This document shows positions 34,560 through 47,355 of a stretch of 64,000 nucleotides of DNA, in pieces. Location of the stretch: positions 21,133,379-21,197,378 of the forward strand of contig OX235263.1 of assembly GCA_944472135.2 (NCBI GenBank), read 5' to 3'. Made by a program: the position numbers and the translations under genes. The notes beneath the pieces were generated by a model. That model was given only the letters and a program-made list of their open reading frames with translations. It did no database searches and was not told where the DNA came from. Position 1 is the first letter of the stretch; every line of letters begins with the position of its first letter. This DNA comes from Trichobilharzia regenti (taxonomy: Eukaryota; Platyhelminthes; Trematoda; Strigeidida; Schistosomatidae).

Positions 34560-36330
34560 TCAGTCAGGATAACAGTAACACAAAGTGCGATTTGTGCTTC
34601 TGGAAGCCCTGAAGACAGAATCATGGGTCTCGTCGGAAATCCTCGCTTCAGTGTTGCAGAAGGACTGTGGAATACGGAGTGTAACTTCCGAGTGGACTAA
34701 CAGTTACCTTATCAAGCTGTCAATTCGGGAATAATTACAGTAAGAATTTAGTCTGGCTCAATGGCTCCAGATTACTCATGCGATATTGGCATCGCCACTT
34801 TCATCAGTTCTCAGTGAACGTCTTCCAAAACTGTGAGTTTTATCTCCTCAGGTAAAATGATCCATTGCATCGCTGTGAAATATGGGACAAAATATCTCTC
34901 TGGGAACAACCACATCTCGCACTGCGAACAATTTTACCGTACCTGCTCGTAGTCTGTTCTAACGATTGTGATTTGCTGGTGAATTCACTCATTTTGCTGC
35001 CACCTGCCTTGGAAAAGATTCACCACTAGCGATTGGAGGTTTCAGTCCCACTGACTACAGTTTCCTCACATGATTGATTGATTGATGGGAATAACACCAA
35101 CGTTTCAACTCAGCTCAGCTAGACAACATTCTTGATTCGCTGTTCACAAATGACTTCGGGATATGTCCAGATCAGCAAAGAACCCCACTTCTAAATTCTC
35201 ACCATTTTATCACACGAGTAGTCGGAAAACAGATATATGGAAATCTGCACCGAAAAACCTACTCTACTCTCACATCGTGAGGGAAACAGGTAATAAGTGA
35301 TATTCTGAGGACAATACCACAAATTCAGGAGCATGTTATAAGATACACACTGGGACGTATTTACTCAAGAAATACAGGATGACATCAATACCAAAATTCC
35401 ACTGGATATTTCTTGTCCGAAATAGGCAGGCTTATAAGAATTTCACGTCCTCTCTTCTTCTCACCTCAACATGCCTCGTCGGAAGGATCGAGTGGTACAT
35501 AGAATTCTCTCACTGATAGCGGTAAGCCCATTTTTCAAATGCTGATCACATCTCACTCAGATCGTTCCAAATTCAACATCTGACAATCAGAAATACGTCA
35601 GTGATCATTGCAAAATGGTCTGAAGCAAATGTTGACATTTGACTTTGAGACACAAACTCGATATACATGAACTAGTTCTATTCCGTGATACCCGCATTAC
35701 AGAAGGTATTGAAGTTGAAACTGTGTCAAATGATGAATAGATTGGATTGTTTATTTCTGCCGATCCTTCTCGGTCTTCCCGCAGTGTGCTAATTTCTACA
35801 TCGTCACCTCATCTGAAATCACACTTCGAGAGGTGGACATAATCTGGTATCACTCAGTGTCTACATTTACATTCATTCATTGATTCATGTATTCTGGCTA
35901 TTCCTTTTTATTACTTCTCCAGCCGAATCTTTCCTCGGTGATCTAAGAAGCGTGTTATTACACTGTGAAATGCTTCAGAAGCAGAAGGGAGGTCGCATGG
36001 GTCGGCGATCAATCAGGTTGTTAATACTACTGTGTATACACATACCTGAACTCGAAGAAGATGTTATCGAATACCATGTTATTCAACTCCAAACATTCTG
36101 TCTATACACAACTATCTGCTTCCGTCTAATCACGTTGAATTGGAAGGCGTTTCGAAAACTTCATGGTTGTACAACTAATCACGAAGATTCCGACAAATCT
36201 TGTTTGGCACACAATTACTAAGAAACCTCTTACACAAGAAATCAGTAAGATACCGTGAAACACTAAGTAAATGGCGCTTATCATTCGTCCCCTCATCGTA
36301 ATATTATGGAAATGTTCAAATCAACCAGGA
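34560..36330. repeat. Q block and following repeat (palindrome I, right)
   Basis: Inverted counterpart of 24640-26370. A conserved open stretch, 35880-36221 (+), is again present, longer here because a stop is lost. Confidence 0.55.
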
Positions 36331-36533
36331 TTTGAAACACACTTAGATGAGACACCATGAGGAGTGAGACTAGGGAGAAGATTAAAAACACCGGTGATGA
36401 AGAAAGACATTTATCAAAAGTAAGTGGATTCAATTCACATGAGAACCAATTACGTGTTGGTTTTCATAATAAAACGTTCTGTTGCTTCGCCCTTGTCTTC
36501 TGTTGTTACATTTGGTGTCGCTGCCAGGATAAA

Positions 36534-37346
36534 ATGAAGATCCCGTGGCCAGCTGCGTTTGAAGAAGGAGACATACGGAGTTTCTTACGTGACTTCGAGG
36601 CTGTTGCTGAGCTGGTGGGTGTCAAGGAGCAGGCGGCGAAGGCAGTTGTCCTGGGGACGCTGTTGAGAGACCGAGCGAAGGCGGCATATGACAGCGTAGA
36701 CAGGTCAAATCGCACAGCGTCCTGGAAGAAATTGGTTGAACGACTAGTGTCCGAGTTTGACAGCGCAACAGACAGACAGCTAGCGATGGAGCAGTTCCGG
36801 TCAACGAAGCTGGGACCGGATGGAGACCCGCTAGTGTTGGCGGTGAAACTGACGAATCTACTTCGACGCGCGCTTCCCACTTTGGATGAAGAATCAGAAA
36901 CGCAGTTACTGTCTTCCCAATTCATCAAGAGTGTCCCAGACCAAATTTCTCAGCGATTAAAGCTGGTTAACTCAACGCAGACGATGGATATTAGTGAGCA
37001 GGCGAAGGTGACCAGACAGCTGCTGAGCACAACGGTAGCCGCTATAGACCAACCGAAACCAAACGAATATGAGCAAAAAATTGAAGCATTGCAGAGGGAA
37101 GTGGCGGCGTTAAAGTTGGCTGATAGAAAAGACCGATGTTTTGAATGCGGGAAGCCGGGACACTGGAAAAGATACTGCCCAGAAAGGCGAAAAAGAAAAA
37201 ATTTCAGACGGTATAATACTTGTTCTGTCTCTCGTATGAAACTAGACTTAGTGGAAGCTACTGAGAAAGGGGCTCTGTATTCGAAGTTGCGAGTGAATGA
37301 TCGAGAAGTAGTATATTTGATAGATACAGGGGCGGCCGTGTCGTAA
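36534..37346 (+). pseudogene. Gypsy gag with zinc knuckle and start of protease
   Basis: Start chosen at the Met before KIPWPAAFEEGD because it directly follows the primer-binding-like site; the frame is open further upstream, but that sequence is host block. A capsid-like region (FLRDFEAVAEL, WKKLVERLVSEFDS) is followed by a short coiled segment and a CCHC knuckle, CFECGKPGHWKRYC (from 37137). The protease active-site motif LIDTGA is near 37317. A one-base deletion right after it ends the frame at 37344; the protease continues in another frame to about 37591. Confidence 0.8.
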
Positions 37347-37384
37347 TACATAAGAATTTATGTAAGAGTGTTAGTCCGTGTTCA

Positions 37385-37591
37385 TTGACAGTACAAACAG
37401 TAGGCGGGCATGTGTTGCGTATAACGGGTATATCGAACTGTACGGTCAATGTTGGCGGATGCGAGGTGACGTTTGCTTTCATTGTTGTACCCGAACTACA
37501 GAGAACGATATTAGGAGCGGATTTTCTGCGGGAGATTGGTGCAATAATTGACACGCAAGCGAAAGTTGTGGTAACGAAATACCGGCATTAA
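37385..37591 (+). pseudogene. Gypsy protease, C-terminal part
   Basis: Continuation of the aspartic protease after the frameshift: TVQTVGGHVLRITGIS, then VVPELQRTILGADFLREIG with the ILGADFL motif typical of the second half of retroviral-type proteases. It ends at TAA, just before the internal deletion. Confidence 0.7.
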
Positions 37592-37595
37592 GAGG

Positions 37596-37871
37596 ATGAG
37601 AACGACCCCATATCATCCACAAACGAATGGCCTAACGGAGAGAAACAACCGTACACTGAAGGAGTGGCTGGCCTCGAAGGGCGGTAACTGGGAAACGGAA
37701 CTTCCACTGAATTTACTGACACATCGTGCTACCACTCAGGAAACAACGAAGAAGTCACCCTTCCAACTGATGTATGGTAGAAAACCACGATTACCAATAC
37801 AAAACGAGACTTGTCCCCGTCACCAAAAAAGGAAAACGACGAAAATAAAAGCAGCGCGGAAAGAAGAATAG
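37596..37871 (+). pseudogene. Gypsy integrase, C-terminal fragment
   Basis: TPYHPQTNGLTERNNRTLKE contains the glutamate of the DDE triad in its usual context; the two upstream Asp residues are deleted. SPFQLMYGRKPRLPI follows, then a basic tail. Not functional. Confidence 0.8.
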
Positions 37872-38035
37872 AATTCGCCTTATATCATCGCCAACTACTG
37901 GCCAACATACAACCCGAGAAAAATAAATTATGCACAGGAACCACTTCATCTTAATGTCTCTTGTGTCTCAGTATGAATGTTTTAATGAGGTAACATTATT
38001 TGTCGAGGACGAATGAAGATGTTTTGATAATAATA

Positions 38036-38155
38036 TTAAGCTATTTCTTTGCGAACGTTCCACCTTAATACAACGTGATTAGTTTTATGTAAATCCATCA
38101 AGACTGTAAATGTCAGTCCATAACGTGAGCGTGTCATACGTGCAAATGCTTCCTC
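38036..38155 (-). CDS. Conserved 120-nt terminal exon upstream of gene D
   Basis: Mirror of the copy next to gene C. The acceptor reads TTTTCATTATCCAG. Confidence 0.45.
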   Translation of the reverse strand, partial: EEAFARMTRSRYGLTFTVLMDLHKTNHVVLRWNVRKEIA

Positions 38156-38451
38156 CTGGATAATGAAAAAACCGAAGTTAAGACGATGACAGTTAATCCG
38201 AGCACGAAATTCGGACACGAAATCACACGAGACGAAGTATGATTGATGGTGTGGTGGATGGAGTTTGGCGTGATGTGGTGTGGTGTGGTGTGTTGAGTAA
38301 GACATTAGCGAGTGTCTGACAAAGTGACATCGACAAGACAGTGTCAATGATCGTCACATGAGTATGGACAAGATAAGCGCGTTCATGTGAATCATTTCAC
38401 ACACAGTCTGGTGCGTGATGTGTGTGAAAATTCTGGTAGATGAGTGATGGG

Positions 38452-38459
38452 TATATAAG
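38452..38459 (+). promoter_or_regulatory. TATA box of gene D
   Basis: TATATAAG, 68 bases before the start codon. Confidence 0.6.
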
Positions 38460-38519
38460 TGGGTGAGTGACTTGTTCAACCAGAAAACACGAAGAATAGC
38501 TGTTTCGGTTGGAAGCGAG

Positions 38520-39310
38520 ATGCAACACTATCTGGTCTTCAGCTTGTTCACTGTCCTTGTCATCGTCACCTGCAGCACACACGGTGAGTGAGTCAGTCAG
38601 TGAGTCAGTGAGTGAATGGTTGAGTGAGTGAGAATCGCTGAATTGTCACTTGTGAGATCATGTCTGCAATTTCTCCTGATTTGTGTTTGGTATTTCATGT
38701 GCACAAGTAGGCGTATTTTGTGAAGTTGTGCATGTAAGTATGTTTGCATGTATGAATGTAGGTATGGTGTTAATGAATTATATTTCGGTGGACTGATTAC
38801 TATCCTACATGAGGCGAACTGAACAAATGTGTGATACATGTGCATTACACTGTGCAATGTGTGTATGTGTGAATATGTGTATACTGGAAAATTGGATGTG
38901 TCGATAGTATTGATGAGGTTGGTTGATGTTGGTTGATTGATGATTGTTGTTGTCCTGGTGACTGAGATGACAGTGATTATTGCGTGAGTATGTGAGTGTA
39001 TGTGAGGTGAGTTGAGATAGGATGCGATGAGATGAGATGAGATGAGGAATTAATTTTGTCTGTGTGAAATTGCATTTCAGGTAGTGTGAAGACGACCGAG
39101 GTGGATGGCGAGTGTGGGACAGTGGGTAAATTCTGTGATATGAGTGGATCGCGAAACTGCTGTCCTCCACACGAATGCAAAATGTTGAATGAGAGAGAAG
39201 GTGCGTGTGTCAGGGGCGAGAGTGAGTGTCTTCCACCGAAATCACAGTGTCAGAGTGACGCTGAGTGTTGCAGCCAGAGTTGTGTTGATGGGAATTGCAA
39301 AGACAAATAG
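38520..39310 (+). CDS. Secreted double-knottin-like cysteine-rich peptide, copy D
   Basis: Exons 38520-38583 and 39081-39310, with a 497-bp phase-1 intron. Exon 2 is the commonest form (T26, E28, R60, R66, E68, S69, E70, P73, E83, D96) and matches copy E at every residue. The signal peptide carries A17T. All 12 Cys, the splice sites, the TATA box and AATAAA (39559-39564) are intact, so this is a strong candidate for an active gene. It is head to head with C and tail to tail with the broken copy E. Confidence 0.85.
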
Positions 39311-39740
39311 ATCCGTCTGTCCATCTATCTATCAACCTATCTATCTATCTATCTATCCATCGAACTATCTATCTATCTCTCTCGTCTATCTGTCTACCTG
39401 TTCCACCGCTCTGTCTATATCCACACACGGCTATCTGGAGGACATACTCAATACCATTCTCATTGATCTGCACGATGAATAACAGTGTTACCGATAATCG
39501 CTTTTGAATTTTTTCTTTAATTTTCCTGTACATTTGGGCGTTTTAACTGTATTCATTCAATAAATATTTTCAGCATACTTGTCTTCATGCTATTTAAAGT
39601 AACTAATTTTGTGAATGTGGGAATACGCAGTGTGAGTAGACTTTCCTATTGACCGTTGTATTTGCTGTCAATGGAGCATGTTCTGGTTGGAATATTAGGA
39701 ATCATTTGTCAGCTAGCTATTGTTGATGTCATTCTGTGAG

Positions 39741-39875
39741 CAAATGTTTCCACCTCACCCTGAACGCATTTACACTGGTGATGACTGTCTCTCTGTTGTT
39801 TCGGAGGCTCCGGTTCATTTTGTGATCGTCAAAATGCTTCCCAATGGAGGAATTGAATTATGGCTGACTTCATCC
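39741..39875 (+). pseudogene. 135-nt exon-like unit near gene D, frame open, donor lost
   Basis: In-frame copy (45 codons) with acceptor GTGAG, but the donor GT is AT. Shortly after, at about 39908, the sequence jumps to the block normally ~700 bp further on, so intermediate sequence is deleted. Confidence 0.4.
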
Positions 39876-40009
39876 ATATGCATATCACACTACTTTGAAT
39901 GCATTAGCCAAGTTGACACTATACTCATTATCAAAAAGCTGGTCTCACACATCTCCTCCGTGTTCTTAGGTCTTCTCGAATCGGTGAATATTATGTCGGA
40001 TATGGATAC

Positions 40010-41640
40010 ATTGAATAGACGAGAAGGTGATACACGTCATGGATTAATCTGCTGGTCAAAAACAGATCAACAATGAATGATATAACTCAAAACCTTGTTA
40101 GTCGGGAAATGTACAAACCGTAACCAGATATATGATGTGAGCAGTTTCACAATAGAAATTGGATTATTTTGATGCAACCATTTCTCAGGCATTGAAACAA
40201 ACAGTCATATTTCAAAGTTGATGAGTCAATTAAGTTCTCGTTCCAAATTAAGATCACAGCATCGATCATTTTAATAATGATAAGAATAATTTGTATTTGA
40301 GTTTAGGCCTAAGAACTTCCAACTAGATCGAGTTTATTATGCACACGATTTCAGCGTGTTAATAGTGTCTCTTTCTATATCAGTCTTCAAAACAATTCCA
40401 TACAAACAGTGTGAATAACACTTCCACGGAATCAACCTCGTGGTTTGCTCTTTAAACTGTTCTAGGTGTGATTTCTCCACAGTTTCACTTCGAAACCGAA
40501 ATTACCCAGATCACAATGTGTGGTTTGCTTGACAAGATTAATTATCATCACGGAGTAGAAGACAGATTCATACGGACATTTACTACTGGCTGACTGACTA
40601 ACTGACTGGCTGGCTGGCTGATATGAGTATTTGTATACCACTCTGATAATGCAGAATTGCTATCTGGCCAGATCGAGCCAGCCTCCCCAAACACCTCAAG
40701 GCCTAAACATACCAGACCACCGTCTATTCCAAACATGCTACTTGATCACACGGGTAATATGTTGAATGAAATTCGCTCACCTTGTAACTGGAAGCTCCCA
40801 GATTCGAATCACGGTGAGTGGAGTCAAACAGCTGACCAGCATATCCTGGTTTCTCCATAACTCCTCTAAACGATGACACATTCACAGCAACACCGTAAGT
40901 AATCAAGTCGTTGAAAACCAACACTTAGTAATTAATCTGGTGAGCAGTCATGACCGCAATCAGCAGTATCCAGGACAGTGACTCGCCGATGACGACACTG
41001 GCTGGTGGTCACACCATACATAGATAGCGATTTCGGAGTAGTTCGAGTTCACAGGCGATCTGATCCATTCCAAGTGACCATCGGGTGTTAAGGTCACTCC
41101 AGACTGTCAACCAATACTACTGGTCGAAGTCAGTAGTACCCAACTACTCAATAGTGTATGTCATCATACAAGAAAGAGGTTCATAGTTTACAGTGAAAAC
41201 AGATACTCGAAGATGACTGCTCCTTCATCATCACGTCCATGTGGATTCGGAAGGAAATACTTTGAGCTAAGACCTAAGTTTCCCTCGTCATTAGGAAATG
41301 AAGTTTATTCTGCAAGGATATCAATGTGCGCACAATCAACTTGTAGTGAGTACTTTGATGACGTTTAAGTTTGAGTTTCATTCAGATAAGTGCTATCTAT
41401 TGGGATAACTCAATGCACAAAATTGTCGAGGAGTACTAAGGCAACACCATTTATGCGGTAGTGGGTGTGACCAGATAATCGTCAAGAATAAAGACAGATG
41501 GATTCTCTTAGACAGTAGACAGTAAGACAGACGAGAGTATCACTAAGGTAAACAAAGGAAGTTATTAGCCAGTATGCACTGAAGAGTCAGTCTTCTGAAT
41601 AAACGATGTCGAAGATAATCTCATGTATATGAAATATACT
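40010..41640 (+). repeat. P block, copy 3 (direct)
   Basis: Direct copy of 1-1538, with an extra ~95 bp near 41005-41100 that is absent from the others. No gene. Confidence 0.8.
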
Positions 41641-41708
41641 ATCTGTGTAGGATTTCATCATGAGCTGACCTCTGTTAGACAACCATTGGTCATAATCATG
41701 TAGGTGGC
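41550..41708 (+). repeat. Inverted repeat bounding S segment copy 2, left
   Basis: Inverted match to 45863-46020. Confidence 0.8.
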
Positions 41709-42926
41709 TTTCTAATTTCCATTGTGACGTCAAAATATGTGGGTCTAAACAGGTTGGGTGTGAAGACTAATTCTCAGCGCCAATGACTTTAGTTAATACC
41801 AGTCGCGCTGAGGTGTCTCGACCACACTGCAGTGTATGATTAATAAATCTTATCCATGTTAACATCAGTTGTTCACTGGGTTTTGATAGATGTGACGATG
41901 CACATGATTCGATCGATGGCTTTTCATCTAGTTATGTGGCTTGTGTGAGACAAGAGAAATTAAACAGGCGGAATATGCAATTACAGGATATATTTGTAGA
42001 TCACAACGAGAGCGTGAATAATAATCACAATCAAATCCTCTGACATTATTTGGAATTTCAGGTATCGGAAGTTGTTTGCTGCGCTCGAAACAGGTATATT
42101 CGACTGTGGACAGTTTGTCATAGGGCTTGGTGATGTATTCCTCAACAGTCTTCTCAATCCTCAGTGCACATGCATTGCTAATCATTTATTTCTCCAAGTC
42201 TCCTGTTTGGAATTGCATGGCCAGATATCAAGTCTTCGCGATAACTGATTATCCTGCATATCAGGAATTCTTTATACTATCACAGGATACGTTTTACTAT
42301 TGTTTAGCTTCTTGACTCCCGAGTGGAAAATAGGGTATTTGTAGACGTCTCTTTTGTACTCTGTTCACCAACAATAATATCAGCTGTCTACAAAACTACC
42401 AACATGCCTCCACTTCTCATTCACATTATGCCATCCATGTCAAACTCGGATGTAGCTGGAACTGGTCGTCTGTCAATCAGGTTATATCTGAGAGCATATT
42501 GTGTGGTGTCACTTGAAGATATCCTCAGAGTACATCAAGTGGATCACAACTTCCTTTTGAAGAATTGTTGAGCTGCAGGTTGTTCACCGGTTATCATCTG
42601 ATCAGCTTTCTTTTTGATTTATCCGAATAATGATGTGGCCAAGGGAACTGTCCTCCAACAAACAATGCTCCTCCAGACATTGAAAATTGAAGACTAGCTA
42701 CTATCACTGTAGTGTCAGACATTTTTCTACAGTCGCGAGGATGAATTCCCCACTAGATCAGCTCCATCTCAATGCGAATTCTCATGAGTATCAATTTGAT
42801 TGATCTTTCCTTATGGCCCCAGATAAACTGGAGTGGTGTCCACATGGTCACTACTCTACCCAGAAAATCCAGTCCATTTCTGTTAAGGCTTCTCGGTTGA
42901 ACAACATCTAATATACTGATGTTACT

Positions 42927-44886
42927 TTAGACATCTCCTCTTCGAATGACCTCATCCAAGTCACCACAGCCTCGCACTGATGACCAACTCGCCGCTTTCC
43001 ATTCTGTCGGGTTCCACTCGAGCGATGGCTTGTCTAGTGATGTCACATGATGGTTTGTTTTCTCAGAGTATGGCCAGCCAATCCATCTCCATTTCTTCCT
43101 GCCTATTTGTTTCACAATCGGTTCCTGCTGTGTTGGTTCGCTCATTGCCAGAGATCCCTCCCTGCTGATGATCTTTTCTTACCGGCCATCTGATCTTGAG
43201 CAAAGTATTGAGCGAAGACAGCTAGCTGTTAATGAAGGTCTGTAGTTTGTTACAGATGCTCTTAATGACGCGCCAAGTCTCTGAACCGTATAGGGAGTAG
43301 CACTGACTTTACATTGGAGTTGAAAATCCGGATGTTATTTTTCATTCTGAGTGCTGTTGACCTCCACACAGACTTAAGAGTAATGAAAGTCTGTCTTGCT
43401 TTTCCGATTCTGGCTTTGATATCCTCGTCAGTTCCGCTGGCCTGTAGATGAAACTATACTTCCCAGGTAGGTAAAGGAGGTTGTTTCTTTCAGGTTCCTC
43501 CCACTCATGCTGGCTGATTGTTGTCTGTTGTTGTTGCTGCTGTTGGTGTTGGCCAGGAATCTTCATCACCTCTGTTTTATCTATGTTCACTTAAAATATA
43601 TCCTATCTTTGATGCTTTTTCTGCCAACTTGTTGCTTTTCACTTGCATATCTTCCAGTTTGTGGGAAACCAGACATATATCATCGGCGAAATCCAGATCC
43701 TCCAAGTCTGTTTTTGTGTGAGTCCATTTTATGCCTGCTCCCTCGTTGGTTGCCGTTGTCTGTCGCATTATCCAATCAATTGCAATCAGGAAGATCATTG
43801 GTGATAGTAGACAGCCTTGTCGCACTCCCGTCCTAACTCCGAAGGATTCCGTAAGTTTCCCGTTGTGGATTACTTGGCATGCAGCATTGTCGTATAACTG
43901 TTGGATGAGATGTATAATTGTCGATGGGACCCCGTAGTAGCGAAGTAGTTGCCTTATGACCTCTCGATCAACGCTGTCGAATGCCTTCTCGAAGTCGATG
44001 AAGTTGAGATAGAGAGGTGACTGCCACTCCAAGCTTTGTTCAATGATGATCGGTAGAGTGGCGATTTGATCAATACGTGATTTGTTCCTCCTGAATCCGG
44101 CCTGTTCCGGACGAAGTTTTTGATCCAGGGCTTGTTTGATTCTCTCCAGGATGATGCGACTTAGTATTTTGCTTGGAATGGACAGGAGCATAATTCCGCG
44201 CTAGTTTTTGCATTGACTTAAGTCTCCTTTCCTTGGTAGTTTGAATAAGTATGCTTTCTTCCAATCCTTGGGTACTTTGTCCTCTTTCCACACCTTCTCC
44301 AGCAGTGGCATCATCAAGTCCGCTGTTGTTTCTGGGTCTGTTTTCAAAGCTTCTACTGGGATTCCATCTGGTCCTGCTGCTTTTCCGGCTTTCAGCATCT
44401 TGATGGCATTCAGGACTTCTGATTTCGTCGGGGGATCAATTTTCACTGGTAGTTCTGCTTCCATTGTTGGTATTGTTGGGCGTGTTGTAGGTGACGGACG
44501 ATTTAGAAGTCTTTTGAAGTGTTCAGACCAGTGCTTTCTTTGTTCCACCTCTTTGGTGATTGACTTTCCATTGTCGTCCTTTATTGGCTTGATCTGTGTC
44601 GAACTTTTGCCCGAAAGGTGCCTAGTTGTTTGGTAGAGTGCGGCGAGGACTCCTTTGCCTGCAGCTTGTTCTGCTTCGTTTGCCATGCCTTCATAATATT
44701 TTCTTTTGTCTTCCCTGGCACTATTCTTCATTCTATTGCTCAGTGTATTGTGGTTTGCATTCAGCTCCTGTTTTTGTTGCACGTCAATGCACTGGATAAT
44801 CTTTTGTTTCACTGTCCTTCTCTCTACTATTAGTTTCTAAGTGTCCGTTGTGAGCCACTGTATGTCCTGTCTCTTTTTTCTGCCTA
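42927..44886 (-). mobile_element. RTE-like non-LTR retrotransposon, truncated
   Basis: The minus strand covers the region before RT, RT, and the C-terminal tail. Compared with the empty site in the other S copies, about 30 bp of target were lost at insertion. The C-terminal part contains KKWRWIGW and LEWNP, typical of RTE-type ends. There is no endonuclease domain, so it is 5' truncated. Confidence 0.8.
43577..44812 (-). pseudogene. RTE reverse transcriptase, nonsense and frameshift mutated
   Basis: The N-terminal piece (44812-44201) has KAAGPDGIPVEALK and VPKDWKKAYLFKLPRKGD. A TAG then interrupts the frame at 44198-44200, where RTE proteins usually have Trp before RGI. The second piece (44191-43577) shows EQAGFRRNKSRIDQI, FIDFEKAFDSVDR (motif A), GVRQGCLLSPMIF (motif B) and LDFADDICLVSH (motif C). 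The frame is lost near 43600. Confidence 0.85.
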
Positions 44887-45862
44887 GTACATCCGTGAAG
44901 GATTGACTCCACACACACTCCAAGATAAGCATGGAGTATGGATTTTTCTCAAGAATCAACAACTCAGCTGGATGTGAGAAGACAACTGGAGAAGTGGAAA
45001 TAGCCTGCAGGCTGTTCGATTTCGATGCGAAATCATGTTCTCATCATGATTTGAATTCACAACACTTAGGTTACTGAAGCCATCAAGACAGAAAGTAACC
45101 ATCGGTGAATAAGTCTAACAACTCATAGTACATATTGAAACACATCAAACCTGAGTAATGACACATCATTCTGACGAGTATTCAGGAACCCTCAGACCCT
45201 AAATCTTACTGCAATTCGCTATATCCACCACTTCTATCCAACCAGATTTATCACTTTCAAATATAACGAAAAGGGGCCGTCGCGAGTTGAAACTCACGTA
45301 AACAGGCTTTCCACAATCAAGAGAATTTATCAGGATTTCGACTTCACTGTGACTGTAACCTCTACAATCCAGGAGAATATATATGTGTTGACGCCGTCGT
45401 CTAGCAACAGTGGGCCTGTAACCCAGTGAAATGTGTTGACTGGAATGAAAGCTTTTGCAAATCACACCAAGTAGTAAACACTGAACAGAGTACATTCTGA
45501 TATAAACCCGACGATTCACACTGTAGTTTGCATTGACAATGTCTCTGCTCTATTGGTGAGCAACAAATTCGAGGAAACAGGATATGTAGGCTATAAGAGA
45601 AAGCGTCGGACATTGTGACTATATGAGAATACCTTTGAGACATTGATCAATCTAAAGATCGCATAACGCGTGAAACATCGCAACCGTATAATTGAAAGCT
45701 GCTGTCAAATAGTCCTTATTCGGTGATTTCACATATTCAACATACACTGAAGCATAACATAAGCAAAAGGGAGTCTGGTATAACAAACAATGATTTATTA
45801 CTTGACAGTGAACAACAGAAATACAGAATGAACAAGACACATGTCAATGGAACCCAGGTTAC

Positions 45863-46020
45863 CACCTATATGATCAGGACCAATGGTTGTCTAACAGATG
45901 TCAGCTCATGATGAAATCCTACACAGATAGTATATTTCATATACATGAGATTATCTTCGACATCGTTTATTCAGAAGACTGACTCTTCAGTGCATACTGG
46001 CTAATAACCTCCTTTGGTTT
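45863..46020 (-). repeat. Inverted repeat bounding S segment copy 2, right
   Basis: Partner of 41550-41708. Confidence 0.8.
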
Positions 46021-46330
46021 CCTTAAGCGATACTTCGTCTGGCGTACTGTCAAAGAGAATGGGTTTGTCTTCATCCCTAACAACTAGACGCTCACAGCCA
46101 GTAACTCCAAAATATTGTAGCATTAGTATATGCCAAATTACAAAACACACTTTTCACTCCAAAACAAATCAAGAAATCAATTCTTCTAAAACATCAATTT
46201 CCCAAAAACACACGAAGACTGAAATATTTCGGTGACCGAATTCCACATCTAGTCATGTCGACACTCAAAGCAATTTCATCAAACAATTCTGCCTACATTT
46301 GAATATCATTGACTACTTCGACCTATTTCC

Positions 46331-46390
46331 AGAGAGAGAGACAGAGAGAGAGAGAGTGTGTGTGTTTGTGGGTGTGTGTGGGTGTGGTGG
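46331..46390. repeat. (GA)n(GT)n microsatellite
   Basis: Same locus type as 7258-7314 in opposite orientation. Confidence 0.85.
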
Positions 46391-46790
46391 GTATACACGT
46401 TCACATGAAGAAGTTAGGAAATTTCGCGAAATTATTCAGAAATCCATGGGAAAGTGGACTGTGGAACGTCTGAAATATGTCACCGCTTGAGAGGCATTTC
46501 AGCCAACAGCACATTGAGCTAATGATTGCCAGTGATAAATTAATTTTCTTCATAACATCATCCGATAAAAAAGAGTAGTATTCGAAAGTCTTCTGCATCA
46601 CACCAACGTGTCAACGTCGACTTTTCCTCCTTCTGAGTGCAGGACGGTTACTCTTGTTAATCTAAAATAAACTGATTGTCCTCTGATTCGAAGACGACTC
46701 AACGAACTGAAAGTCGAAGTGTAAACTACACATCAACATCAGCCAGTCGAACGGATGGCGAATGCATTCAAAGTAGTGTGATATACATAT

Positions 46791-46925
46791 GGATGAAGTC
46801 AGCCATAATTCAATTCCTCCATTGGGAAGCATTTTGACGATCACAAAATGAACCGGAGCCTCCGAAACAACAGAGAGAAAGTCATCACCAGTGTAAATGC
46901 GTTCAGGGTGAGGTGGAAACATTTG
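46791..46925 (-). pseudogene. 135-nt exon-like unit near gene E, frame open, donor lost
   Basis: Minus-strand copy of 45 codons with TGDD intact; the donor reads AT. Confidence 0.4.
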
Positions 46926-47355
46926 CTCACAGAATGACATCAACAATAGCTAGCTGACAAATGATTCCTAATATTCCAACCAGAACATGCTCCATTGACA
47001 GCAAATACAACGGTCAATAGGAAAGTCTACTCATGCTGCGTATTCCCACATTCACAAAATTAGTTACTTTAAATAGCATGAAGACAAGTATGCTGAAAAT
47101 ATTTATTGAATGAATACAGTTAAAACGCCTAAATGTACAAGAAAATTAAAGAAAAAATTCAAAAGAGTTTATCGGTAACAATGTAATCCATCGAACAGAT
47201 CAATGAGAATGGTATTGAGTATGTCCTCCAGATAGCCGTGTGTGGATATAGACAGAGCGGTGGAACAGGGAGACAGATAGACGAGAGAGATAGATAGATA
47301 GTTGGATGGATAGATAGATAGATAGATAGGTTGATAGATAGATTGACAGACGGAT

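Larger units (their letters stand above)
36455..37871 (+). mobile_element. Ty3/gypsy LTR retrotransposon remnant
   Basis: Starts with what looks like the end of a 5' LTR (to TGTTACA at about 36510), followed by a primer-binding-site-like TTTGGTGTCGCTGCC. Then come gag, a protease fragment and the C-terminal part of integrase, fused by an internal deletion of RT and RNase H near 37591. No 3' LTR was seen. It lies in the right arm of palindrome I and is missing from the left, so it arrived after the arms formed or was deleted from the left. Confidence 0.8.
30148..39900 (-). repeat. Palindrome I, right arm
   Basis: Inverted partner of the left arm, interrupted by a composite insertion (about 31976-32970) and a gypsy remnant (36455-37871). 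It carries gene D. Confidence 0.8.
41709..45862. other. S segment copy 2 (inverted relative to copy 1), with RTE insertion
   Basis: Same order as copy 1 read from the other end, between P and the microsatellite block. Contains the RTE element 42927-44886. Confidence 0.6.

Noticed and set aside
36506..37351. Minus-strand ORFs of 133-140 residues
   Set aside because: Antisense of gypsy gag and protease.
43507..44833. Plus-strand ORFs (109, 131 and 71 residues)
   Set aside because: Antisense of the RTE reverse transcriptase.
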